A stretch of 64,000 nucleotides of DNA from Bugula neritina (taxonomy: Eukaryota; Bryozoa; Gymnolaemata; Cheilostomatida; Bugulidae). Within the stretch, counting starts at the first letter, position 1; the number at the start of each line of letters is the position of its first letter. Position numbers and translations under genes: made by a program. Location of the stretch: positions 3,817,538 to 3,881,537 of the forward strand of contig OZ037772.1 in assembly GCA_964035545.1 (NCBI GenBank). Reading direction: 5' to 3'. The notes under the pieces are model-generated. The model searched no databases, had not been told where the DNA came from, and saw nothing but the letters and a program-made list of their open reading frames with translations. Shown here piece after piece: positions 54,144 through 64,000 of this stretch.

Positions 54144-54660
54144 TTGAAGCCCTCAACAATATTCTGTGAGGATAGGGGTGTGGGGGACACGGTAAACATA
54201 TCGGGACAGTCCAACAGCCTCTGCGTCAAAGTTCCTCCTTCTAGACTCAGTGAAGAATTGGCCAACCTTCTAAAAAGTTCCAACTGCTCAGACGTCACTC
54301 TGGCCATCGGACCGCGAAAGTTCAAAGTTCACAAGTCCATCCTCTCCGTCAGGTCTCTTGTCTTCAATGCTATGTTTGAGCATGAGATGGATAACAAACA
54401 GAATTTAGAATTTAGACAAGATGGTGGCTGACCTTCTCTCGGCAGCAGATAAGTACGCACTAGAGAAGAGTCCCTGTTTGGTAACCTCTCCATAGACAAT
54501 GTGTGTGAGGTGCCATGGTTCTAGCAGACCTCCACTCGGCTGAACAACTCAAAACACACGCTCTGGACTTTGTCAACAGCCACGTCACAGACGTCGTGGA
54601 AATGTGCCATGAAAAATGTGAAGAAACGTACCCTCAACATGTAGACATTGCATTGCCAAT
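54144..54660 (+). pseudogene. SPOP-like MATH/BTB adaptor pseudogene
   Basis: The first frame (to ~54425) reads DTVNISGQSN..VKVPPSRLSEELANL, then CSDVTLAIG...FKVHKSILSVRSLVFNAMFE-HEM, matching the end of MATH and the start of the BTB domain in SPOP/TDPOZ, substrate adaptors of CUL3 ubiquitin ligases. After HEMDNKQN about 30-35 expected residues are missing; then, in shifting frames, LLSAADKYALE, an NLS-like stretch, [20 protein letters not shown] and [18 protein letters not shown] can be read. No introns and several frame breaks: a decayed, possibly retroposed copy. The 3' ~120 bp also occur at 37822-37945. Confidence 0.82.
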
Positions 54661-56493
54661 CTGAGTTAATGTCAAAGTTTAGCTCTATTTCCTAATGATA
54701 TGGACTTCCTTCTTGAATATCAATTGTACTGCTATCACAAACACTAGTTACAGTAGTATAAAAAAGATCAAATGGCTGAAATTATTGAAAACAAGCTGAC
54801 GAGAAAAAATACAGCATTTGGAAGTTTAAACTCAAGTAAGCAGTATAATAAGCGCCTCTACAGCTATGGAAGTAAGCATCTCGCAGCAACAAACTTGTCA
54901 AAAGTAGGAGTTATCTCCGCTCGACGAATGTTTACTTATGGTTTAGATTGGCAATGTTATTACTGCATAAACAATATAATATGCGGTTCTATGTGTATTG
55001 TGTAACAGTTAGCACTCAGGTTACTATTCTGTGAGACAAATTTGGGATTTGCTCTACCAAAAGAATTGAAACTATAATATATATGTTTTGTATAACATGT
55101 TTATCTATTTGATGATAATATTGAAGCAAGCAAAATTACAATAACAAAATATTACAAGACATTAACCAAACCAAAACAAAGATTATCCTAGCCATCCTTT
55201 GAAATCTTGCTGTGTAATACTAGCAAACATAAATTGATAAGTCTGACAATCGAGATAGATAAGTTATACAAATTAAATACATAAGAGAATTGCAGTTAGA
55301 ACATCAATATTAAAATATTTCCTTCAACGGAAATTTTTGTAACTTTAAAATAAATTCTCCAATTCAAATATTTCTCGAATATAAAATTGTGCAGCTTCAG
55401 AAATTCAAATATTTTCTCCAATATAATTTGTGAAGACTAGAAACAAATTTCTCAATTCAAATATAAATTTGTGCAGCTTTAAGATAAAATTTCTAATTCA
55501 AATATTTTCTTCAAATAAACTTATGCTGTTTCAAAATCAATAAATCAAATCAACAATTTTTCTTTAAATAATTTATGCCGCTTAAAAATTAATAGATCAA
55601 TTCAAACAAAATTTCCTCAAACAAGTTTTTGCTGCTTCTAAAGAAAACTAATACACTTGTTAGTCTAAATAACAAAGGAGGTTAAGAATATCCTTAACAT
55701 AAAATTGTAACATTACTTACTGCAGCCAGTCTATATTATGGATATTTGTATCAATTAGTCAGTTTTCTAGACGTCCCCCCCCTAATATAATTATCACTGC
55801 TGCTATATCTTCTATGCTCCAATCGTCTTTAGCTGCTTTTATATTCTTGTATATCTATCTTCATTCGTCATTTATCATTCATCCTTTTTCTATTTTCAGA
55901 AATTCAGCTCCTTTTGTACCAAATCTTTTTGGCAATGGTTCAGATTTTAAGGATACCGACAATAACTGGCCAATGAAAACCAGCGACAGACTGACGTAGA
56001 ACTCGGTTAGGTATGTTGGCAGCCAAGATAGGGATTGACGTAAAAAGGATCTGTTGTTATTGGCTCATCTTTGTATATTGTGGGCTATATAATCAATAAT
56101 TGTACAGCAATTCTTAATCTAAAAAATAACTTTAAAACTATAATATGATAAAATGTATCAGTCGATGCTCACGTGTTGACCTTTGTAACAGGCTGATCAA
56201 TGTCAAAAAATGTATATTAGGCGTTTGAAACATTATATCATCTACATGTTGGTGTAAACAAATATTTACACATATGTGTATCTCTATTTATGAACAGCAT
56301 CTGCTATATGTTTCAGCTTTTTTATTCATTCCCATTTGTTCATCAATTAGTGTTTTATTTCAAAAGTCAATATTACAAATTTCAACACGTGATCATGGCA
56401 TGTGGTACTATCCTAACACACAATTACTTATCTAAAAGCCACACTACTAAATAATACTATTTGCATTATCTAAAGAAGCTATAAAACCATGTG

Positions 56494-56495
<2 letters not shown>
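54661..56495. other. AT-rich non-coding sequence
   Basis: Irregular TTCAAATATTT-type repeats at 55310-55640. A 55814-55999 frame and a 54772-55005 frame have no recognisable features. Confidence 0.45.
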
Positions 56496-56537
<42 letters not shown>

Positions 56538-56641
56538 ATATATATATATATATAGTTTCTACTATCGCCAAGGTGTGGGCCATGGTACTCTGTGCTGATG
56601 AGGGGACAAACCCCGAAACAGCTGCTGTCCACAGATTGAGG

Positions 56642-56680
<39 letters not shown>

Positions 56681-56715
56681 TAAATATAATATATATATAT
56701 ATATATATTTAATAA
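56496..56715. repeat. Two (TA)n microsatellites separated by about 90 bp
   Basis: 56497-56555 and 56648-56710. The intervening GC-richer piece (ACTATCGCCAAGGTGTGGGC...) has no ORF of note. Confidence 0.9.
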
Positions 56716-58059
56716 TGCATTAAGCAATTTCTATGCAAGACCGAAATATTTAACTTACTCAAAACTTGTACATTTGAACTTTTAATTTCACTCAATTATT
56801 GGGCCTCATGCATCATAAAACTTTTGAATGTGTTTTATATTCTTTCTTGAATGTTGTAGATAAACTGTAGTCTACATACCGTGGTGGAGCAGATATAAGA
56901 ATTTATAATTGCATCAACCCGTTGCAGCAGCCATCTTACTGGAAATCTCAAACAAATCTCAGCATCGCCAAAGCCATATTTTAGCGAGCTGATAGAATAT
57001 CTCAGAGACATAACTTGTAAAGTACAGAAGTAAGAATTAAACACATAGGACAGTATATGTATAATCATGCCTTCCATCAAGGATATAGCTTTTTTAAAGA
57101 ATTTTTTGAGAATAATGATACAAATATTACCACTTCAGCTTAACAACTTATGACATAACGGTTACATTGAATATTATTTTCTAGATATCATATTCGTCTG
57201 TGTTTTAGTACTGCCAAGGATATCACTCAGCACTAAATGGACAAAATTGCTTCTTTTAATTAAGACACTATGCTGGAGAAAGGCCAATATATATGAATTG
57301 GATAAAGAAACTAGTAAATTATTCAGTGTTATAACTTATAATTAAACTTTGAACGAGCTTTGCTCTGATTGGTTTTTTCTGACTTATCGTAATATATATC
57401 TATATCTAGCCAGGGTTTTGTGCCTACATAGTAATGTACACTTCCTATGATAAGAGTAATTGAATGCAAATATAAATGAACATAATTTTTCTGATTTTAG
57501 TCTAGTTATGTTATAAGCATTAGATAACTTGTTTTTGAGACAGCGGGGTGAGAGCTTTGTAAAAAATTTAGCCTAATTAGAATTTCTGTAATAGATAAAC
57601 GTTACTAGCTCCTTAACAATTCAATTGAAGTTGAGTAAAAATATACATCAGATTACCAGTTCAAAGTAAAAGACTCTGAAGGCTAATAACTTACTACGAG
57701 CATTTTAAACAAATAACAAGAGACTAAATTCAAAACCAATTTATAATTATTCTTAGCATATGACAAGTATGAATGTTACAGCTGCTCTTATACAATGTAC
57801 TTGTACAGCTCTTACTCATTCTAGTATGTTTAACTGACATAGAATCCTTGTCTTTCTAGGGACTCCGCACATCGTTGGAGTGCAGAGGTCATCTCCAACA
57901 AAAGACTTTGAATTAAAGTGGATAAATAAAAGTAAGCGCTTGTAATGTTTTTCAGCTCTAATTAAAGTTCCCAAAATGTTATTGTTGGTAAGTTTCAGGC
58001 TCAAGAATAATCTTGTATTTTCTTATTAAAAAACAAAAAGAGAAAAAAAAAGAAAATAA
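56716..58059. other. Non-coding sequence
   Basis: No gene supported. A minus-strand frame at 57816-58004 (KSFVGDDLCTPTMCGVPRKT) could be a transposase scrap; not assigned. Confidence 0.4.
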
Positions 58060-58260
58060 AGCTACATGTACACAGGCCGATTTTTCATGAAAATCGGCCG
58101 ATAAACTGTTAGCGATTTTTTAGGATTTTTCAAAAATCCGCGATTTTTGCTTTTGGCCGATTTTTGAAGCGATTTTCAAAATTGAACATGTTCAATTTTT
58201 CGACAATTTTCTGTTGAACCAGCCAATCAAAAGGTGGCAGAAAATTATGACAGCAAGCAA
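58060..58260 (+). mobile_element. Possible terminal region of a DNA transposon/MITE (Harbinger-like)
   Basis: Starts CTACATGTACACAGGCCGAT and has nested inverted repeats (GGCCGATTTTT...AAAATCGGCC; AAAATCCGCGATTTTT) and a GCCAATCAAAAGG block, a pattern seen at ends of PIF/Harbinger-like MITEs. The opposite end was not found. Confidence 0.35.
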
Positions 58261-58626
58261 AGTTAACACCATTGTTGAAATACAACCAGGAAGTAATTAA
58301 TACGTTGCTATCACTACGATACATCATATATAAAATACAAATAACTAAAATAACTATCAATAGCAGTAGTAGCAATAATAACAACGCATTGGTTGTTGTG
58401 TAACTTTGAGAAAGTTAGTTTCACTTTCGTGGAAATTCATTAAATTTTGCTTGCTTTTTTTTTAAAAAGACAAATATCATTACGGTATTCTTAACTTTTA
58501 CTCATGTAAAATATTGTGGTAAAATTGTGTATAGTAACTAATACTTGTATCCCCCTTACTATTATTATCTTCATTCCCATGGAATGCGTGTTTTCTTAGA
58601 TATACATCATTACATAGCCATAGTAT

Positions 58627-59231
58627 TGTAACAGCTAAGTGTTATGTTGGCAATGATAGGATTAGCTATTATTCCCAGCTACTTATTACTACCGACGTGA
58701 CTGGATTAGCTATTGTTTCTGACGGCTCACAGGAACACTTATATAATCAAGATAACCGGGATTTCCCTGCGAAGTTCGCTCGATTCGAGCGATTCTTTCA
58801 TTCTAGCCCTGCGAATCCCCTGCGATTCGAGCGAATTCCCTCGAATTCGCTCGGAACATTCTGGTGGGAATGTTTCCCAATGTATAAAAGGGAGCCCTCA
58901 ACACAGTAGAGTCAGTCTTCAGCCAGCAGCACAACAGGACACATCTCGGAGCTACCAAGCCAGGACAATAACACACTTAGTTAATTATCTTATACTTTGT
59001 TTACCAGTTTACTAGTAAGTTTTCCATACATGTAAGGAGTTGTCCTCCCTAACTGCTATTTTTGGATTTATATATATTATGGAGTAAATAAAGGGGATTG
59101 TGAGTATTACATTTCTTATTTATTGTGCATAAATACCCTCTTACAAAGAGTCACTGTGTTCCATCAGCTAACAACCCACACCAATAATTGCATGCAGCGA
59201 ATCATAACATTCTACGCATAAAATTATTACA
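58627..59231 (+). repeat. 5' LTR of element D (start inferred)
   Basis: End is firm (…ATTACA, one base before the PBS); start is inferred from TGTAACAGC, giving about 605 bp. Contains TATA box TATAAAAG at 58883-58890 and AATAAA at 59087-59092, so transcription probably starts near 58910. U3 has repeated ATTCGAGCGA/TCGCTCGAAT-type palindromes (58780-58852). Confidence 0.75.
58854..58890 (+). promoter_or_regulatory. Core promoter of the D LTR with heat-shock-element-like motifs
   Basis: GAACATTC (58854-58861) and GAATGTTTC (58868-58876) are inverted nGAAn-type units, directly followed by TATAAAAG (58883-58890). The array is gapped, so HSF binding is a hypothesis. Confidence 0.4.
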
Positions 59232-59232
59232 C

Positions 59233-59250
59233 TGGTGGCAGCGGTGGGAT
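59233..59250 (+). promoter_or_regulatory. Primer-binding site of element D (tRNA-Leu type)
   Basis: TGGTGGCAGCGGTGGGAT, same 18 bases as in B and C. Confidence 0.83.
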
Positions 59251-59300
59251 AATCGTCTGGTACAGACTAAGCTGATGCTCCCCCACGGGGAGAGACAACA

Positions 59301-60401
59301 ATGGATCCATTGAGGCCAGCGCCAGAGCTCAGGCTTGATGATGAAGCAGCAGGAGGACGCTTCACCCTAGAGGCATTGATTCGGACTCTCTAGGAAGACA
59401 GGGCAGCTGCACAGGCTCCACCTGGTGACAGGTTCCGCCTTAAAGCGCCAGTCTTCGACGGTGAAGGAAATGTAGAACAATTTCTACAAGAATTCCGCGA
59501 GGTGGCCGTGGCCTCCCAGTGGCCGGCCCAGGTGGAATTACTGCAACTACGGTCCTGCCTGACAGGTCGAGCCAAACCCTATGCGGTAGGCCCGAATAGG
59601 GACCACATCATTGAGGCTCTGCGCGGCCGCTTCGGACTTACCGTCCGGGACGCGAGAGCCCGCCTACAAGGACTCCGACGAGACCCTAAGGTCTCACTAC
59701 AGGATCACGCCAACAAAGTGGAGCAGCTAGTCCAGGTAGCCTACGGTAACGTAGACCTGGAGTCACGCCAGGCCACCACCTTTGATATCTTCCTGCAATC
59801 GCTCAATAACCTGAGCCTGCAACGGTATCTCTTGGCAGCTGGGGTCGACACCATTGAGGCTGCTCTGGCCAGAGGAAAGGCGTACTACCAGATCGGCGGG
59901 AGTCAGGACTGTGACAGCAGTGCCCGACGAGTCGAGTCAGACTGGGGAGAGGCTGCCGAAGACACTCGGCCGAGGCCTCAAGTAGCGGCCGCCGCCACTA
60001 CACCCCCAACCCCACCCGAACTCTCCATGGTATTGGAGGTGGTGGACAAACTGCAAGGAGAGATCGCAACATTGCGACGGGACCAAACTACTAACAGACC
60101 GGATCGGTCATACGGTAGTCAGCCCAACAAGGACGCTCAGTTAGAGCCTAGGGTAGCAGCTACTGCACCTACCCCATCGACCTCAGCCGAAGTCTCCATG
60201 GTACTGGAGGTGGTGCGAGATCTACAGGCCGAAGTTAAGGCCCTGAGACGGGCCCAAACTACTAACCGGCCGAATCAGCCACGTAGTAGTCGCCCCGAAG
60301 GGTCTTCTCTCACGTGTTGGAAGTGTGGGACAACAGGTCATGTGCAACGAGACTGTCCCCGAGGACGCAGCGGTCCTTTAAACACCCAAGGCCTGCGGTA
60401 A
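59301..60401 (+). CDS. Gag of element D, with an early in-frame TAG
   Basis: From ATG 59301 the frame reads MDPLRPAPELRLDDEAAGGR ... LIRTL, meets TAG at 59391-59393, and continues open to TAA at 60399-60401 with clear Gag homology (FRLKAPVFDGEGNVEQFLQE). The first ATG after the TAG is at 59502, inside the capsid, so the TAG probably inactivates this copy unless suppressed. Two similar ~50-residue segments (each with SMVLEVV...LQ...LRR.QTTNRP) lie at about 60025-60110 and 60195-60270, an internal duplication. A CCHC zinc knuckle (CWKCGTTGHVQRDC) follows at about 60316-60357. The slippery heptamer is 18 codons after the first knuckle Cys. Confidence 0.85.
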
Positions 60402-60420
60402 TCTCCGCCACCCGCAGGCC
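60377..60420 (+). promoter_or_regulatory. Programmed -1 frameshift signal, gag-pol of element D
   Basis: Slippery heptamer T TTA AAC (60377-60383, Gag frame), the UUUAAAC of coronavirus ORF1a/1b; 6-nt spacer; perfect 9-bp stem GGCCTGCGG (60390-60398) with CCGCAGGCC (60412-60420); 13-nt loop. The Gag stop TAA lies in the loop. The -1 frame is the open Pol frame. Loop CTCC can pair with GGAG at 60441-60444, a weaker pseudoknot option than in B. Confidence 0.88.
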
Positions 60421-63400
60421 GAGTCTCCAGACTCACCCAAGGAGGGTTTACTCTGCACCCAGGGAGGCGCAGACGGAGCCCCCCTCATCTGAATGGCAAG
60501 CTCCCCGGAGAACTTGGAGGCCGAAAGGCCTGCCCGAACCTCCAGCTTGGCCACTCAACAACCGGTTCGCGGGGTTACCCGAGGAGGTTGTGGAGGAGGA
60601 TACTGATTCCGACCGGGATTTCCCCCGACTGCCCTCCAAACCTCAGAAAACCCCCGTGGTCCCTAGGACGTGTAAGAGGCCTACCGTCCAGACCCAAGAA
60701 GTGTCTCCCCCAGAGACAGACTACTCGAAGCACACCCAACCATACGGAAGCAGCTATTTCCTGCCCGGCAAGATTGCGGGCAAAGCTGCCACCTTCCTGT
60801 TGGACACCGGGTGCACCACAAACCTTCTGAGTAGGCGTCTCTTCGACACTCTTGGCGCTCGGGAGCGGGAAAGCCTCAAGCCGTATAATGGTGAGCACGG
60901 TACGTTGGCGGACGGATCGAGCATACCGTTTTACGGCCTCATCTCACTACCCAGAAGAGTTCGGGATCTCGTAATCCACGAGACCTTCATAGTGAGTCAC
61001 CTGAAGGAAGATGCTATCCTTGGCATGCCCTTCCTTGAGGAGCACCAATGCCACATGGACTTCAACAAGTCAGCAATAGTGGTGGATGGCAAGGAACTTA
61101 CCTGCGTGGATAAGTTCGGCAGGCCTCTGGTAGGAGGCGTACAGGTGGTCCGGGACAGCCTGATTCCCGGGCGCTCCCAGGCTACACTCCGGTGCAGGGT
61201 CAACTGCAAGGAGATCTCTGAGCTAGGGGTTGTGGAGGGCATGCACGGAAAGGTACAGTTGGCAAACAGCCTGAATTGGCTAGACTGCCGTGGAGAGTTC
61301 CTGGTGCAGTGCATCAACCCCTACGCGGAGCCGGTGAAGTTATCGGCTGGTTCACTGGTGGGCAGGTATCACTCGGTTCAGGAGACTGATGTTGGGCCCA
61401 CACTCGATGCGACGTCGGAGACACCGAGTCGCCCCCTGGAGTCTGGCATGGGACCAGTCCCAGAGCATGTGGCGGAGCTATACAAGGGAGCCTGTGGTGG
61501 TTGTGGAAGTAACGTGGAGCGCCAACGGATGGCCCAGTTACTTCGAGAGTACCACGATGTATTCAGCCAAGGAGACGAGGACATGGGGTTGACTAACGTA
61601 GTGCGGCACGAGATACCCCTAGTAACAGGGACTGCCCCCATACGACAACCCACTCGACGGCTGGGCCCGGAAAAGGAGAGGGAGGTTAGCCGGCAAGTCC
61701 AGGACTTGCTTGATCGGGACCTGATTGAGCCAGCCCACGGTGCGTGGAGCTCACCAGTCGTTCTGGTCAAAAAGAAGGATGGGAGCTGGAGATTCTGCGT
61801 TGATTACCGCAAGTTGAACAGCGTCACCATCCAGGATGCCTACCCTCTCCCCCGGATAGACGAGTCGCTAGATGCCCTCGCGGGAAGTAGATACTTCAGC
61901 ACGCTGGACCTACTGAGTGGATACTGGCAAGTACCCCTCAGTCCTGATGCACAGGACAAGGCCGCGTTCATCACCCGCGATGGCCTCTGGAAATGGAAGG
62001 TGTTGCCATTCGGGCTGACATCCGCCCCGGCCACCTTTCAGCGGCTCATGGAGCAGGTCCTCAGTGGGTTACACTGGAAGACGCTGCTAGTCTATCTGGA
62101 CGACGTCATTGTTATCTCGCCAGACTTTTCGACTCATGTCAGTCGTCTGCGCGAGGTCTTTGACCGTCTCCGGGCCGCCGGGCTAAAGCTTAAACCCTCG
62201 AAATGTGCCCTCCTGCAGCAGGAAGTCAAATATCTCGGACATGTGGTCAGCCGGGACGGCGTTGCCACCGACCCCGAGAAAGTACGGGCCGTACAAGACT
62301 GGACTGTTCCCCAAGATATCCATGAACTGAGAGCGTTCCTAGGACTGGTGGGATATTATCGGCAATATATCCCCGAATTCGCAGGTGTGGCACAGCCATT
62401 GAATCGGCTAACCGCCAAAGGAGTCCGGTGGCGTTGGACTCAGGAAGAGCAGCAGGCTTTTGATCATCTCAAGGCCCGGCTAGTGGAGGCACCCATCCTG
62501 GCCTACCCCGACCCGACCAAACAGTATATCTTGGATACAGATGCCAGCGACCACAGCATGGGGGCTGTGTTGTTCCAGGTACAAGGAGGTACCGAGGTAG
62601 TGGTGGCGTATTACAGCAAGGCCCTCTCCACCGCCGAAAGAAACTACTGCACGACCAGGAAGGAACTCCTAGCAGTAGTTAAGGCGGTGAAGCATTTCCG
62701 GCCATATCTGTATGGTAGAACGTTCAGATTACGAACCGACCATGCATCGTTGATATGGCTGTGCAAACGGGCCGAACCCTCCAGCCAGGTTGCCAGGTGG
62801 CTCGAAATACTTGCAGAATTCTCATATCGGATTGAACATCGCGCCGGCCGGAAGCATGGAAATGCTGATGGTCTGAGCCGTCGTCCAGAGAGAGACTGCA
62901 AGCAATGCCTCCATATAGAGAAGCGGGACGGGGGACCCGCCCGCTCGGAAGTGGAGACACAACTGAAGAAAACAGAAGCCTACAGGTGGGAACAAGGCCG
63001 ACTGCAACCCGATGTCCATTCAGATGCTGTCCAGGCCCTTCGGGTCAACCCCACCTTAGCCAGAAATGTCCAGGACTTGTGCCGATTACAGGAAACCCTG
63101 CCAGGGGTAGTGGGAGAGATATTCAGGGTCAAGAAGGAGGGGCGCCGGCCAGGTGAAGAGGAGCAGCGGCAGAAGGGCGTTGAATTCCAACAGTTCTGCC
63201 ACCGCTGGGACTCCCTCAAATTCAACTCGGACGGATTGCTAACCATCTCCTTGGCAGCAGACAGGCAACACCAGGAACGGGAGCGGGTTGTGTGCCCACA
63301 CCCCCTCCGGAGAGAGCTCATCTGGGAGACTCACAAGCAAGCCCATGCGGGGACCAGTAGAGTGATTCGGTGCCTACAGATGCGGTGGTACTGGCCTGGG

Positions 63401-64000
63401 ATGACAAGGGATGTGAGGCTACAGATCCGGCAATGTGAAATCTGCCAGGCGAGTAAGCATGGCCGTTCTACCGAGACCACGGGACGGCGCAGGCTGTACG
63501 CCGGTCGCCCGTGGCAGACAGTGGCAGTCGACTTGGTGGGTCCCATGCCGACGTCCGCTCGTGGAAACAACTGGATTCTGGTACTAACGGATCATTTTAC
63601 TAGGTGGGCAGATGCCTTGGCAATCCCGGACGCCTCCGCCCCGACGGTAGCCCGAGCTTTAGATCAGCACGTTTTCTGCTATTTCGGGCTACCGGAGCAG
63701 ATCCACACAGATCAAGGGGCACAGTTCCAATCACAGCTGATGAGGGACCTCTGTCGGGTATGGGGGGTCAACCAAAGTAGGACCACCCCCTACCACCCCC
63801 AAGGAAATGGCGTAGTGGAACGCAACAACAGGATGTTGGGGGACGCCCTGAGGAGTCTACTACTAGGGAAAAGCCAAGAAGAATGGGACGCCGTGCTACC
63901 CCAGATCATGCGTGCATATCGCAGTACTCCCCACTCTAGCACCCAGGAGACACCCAACTTCCTAATGCTAGGCCGGGAAACGCGGGTCCCGGATCATCTC
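60377..64000 (+). CDS. Pol polyprotein of element D (3' partial)
   Basis: Frame open without stop from before the frameshift site to the window end. Begins with a basic/proline-rich linker, then protease FLLDTGCTTN (about 60797), RT with YLDD (about 62094), RNase H DTDASDHS (about 62535), integrase HHCC HKQAHAG...CEICQASK (63332-63455), catalytic AVDLVGPM (63526), HTDQGAQ (63704) and VVERNNR (63814). No damage was seen in this part. The GPY/F module and tail lie beyond the edge. Confidence 0.9.

Larger units (their letters stand above)
58627..64000 (+). mobile_element. LTR element D: Ty3/gypsy retrotransposon, 3' end outside window
   Basis: 5' LTR (probable 58627-59231), tRNA-Leu PBS, gag with an in-frame TAG, -1 frameshift signal and pol open to the window edge. 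Pol is related to A, B and C but separate from them; Gag retains a CCHC knuckle. Whether it has the third ORF lies beyond the window. Confidence 0.92.

Noticed and set aside
56835-57080. Minus-strand frame with an acceptor-like and a donor-like site
   Set aside because: No partner exons or recognisable domain; kept out as too weak.
1-64000. tRNA or rRNA genes
   Set aside because: Only PBS complements of tRNA-Leu were found; no cloverleaf or rRNA-like stretch.

Overview
This is invertebrate metazoan nuclear DNA, AT-rich and dense in repeats. The evidence is split genes with GT..AG introns, a fibrillar-collagen C-propeptide, a SPOP-like MATH/BTB fragment, Ty3/gypsy (Metaviridae-type) LTR retrotransposons, minisatellites and (TA)n satellites. 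No operons, bacterial genes, CRISPR arrays, rRNA or tRNA genes were seen. The species cannot be named from the sequence.

Layout. 1-6728: 3' part of LTR element A (+), with fused gag-pol, a third ORF and a truncated 3' LTR. 6729-8321: AT satellite around a long-armed foldback element (7188-8075). 8322-20247: element E (+), with 145-bp LTRs and ATATA duplications. E is split in its gag by a complete second element, B (8681-16061, +), with 305-bp LTRs and CTAT duplications. 20248-21416: more AT satellite and half of a second foldback copy. 22980-30808: a fibrillar-collagen-type gene (+) with cysteine-rich 5' exons, a degenerate short triple helix and a COLFI domain that carries a stop; its introns are full of minisatellites. 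31950-37029: a coiled-coil gene on the minus strand with phase-consistent exons, a coding (NVGGAS)n repeat and an intron holding 24 AP-1-type heptamers. 37030-43766: mostly non-coding, with scattered repeat fragments. 43767-51207: element C (-), same family as B, LTRs identical by eye, ATAC duplications, pol broken. 51208-58626: non-coding with a SPOP-like pseudogene (about 54144-54660). 58627-64000: 5' LTR, gag and most of pol of element D (+), cut by the window end.

The most notable system is the A/B/C/D retrotransposon group. (1) In B, C and D, gag and pol are joined by a compact -1 frameshift signal: a slippery heptamer (GTTAAAC or TTTAAAC), a 6-nt spacer, and a perfect 9-bp stem with a 13-nt loop. 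The geometry is the same although the bases differ. A has lost the signal and has gag and pol in one frame. (2) A, B and C carry a conserved third ORF after pol, where errantiviruses have env. It encodes a protein with an acidic N-terminal block, two C2H2-like zinc fingers and a C-terminal coiled coil. (3) The pol C-terminus has a conserved extension with Cys/His residues. (4) The primer-binding sites match the 3' end of a tRNA-Leu. The function of the third ORF is unknown.

Coordinates of LTRs, PBS, duplications and exons were read by eye. Exon calls rest on splice consensus and reading phase, not on transcripts.
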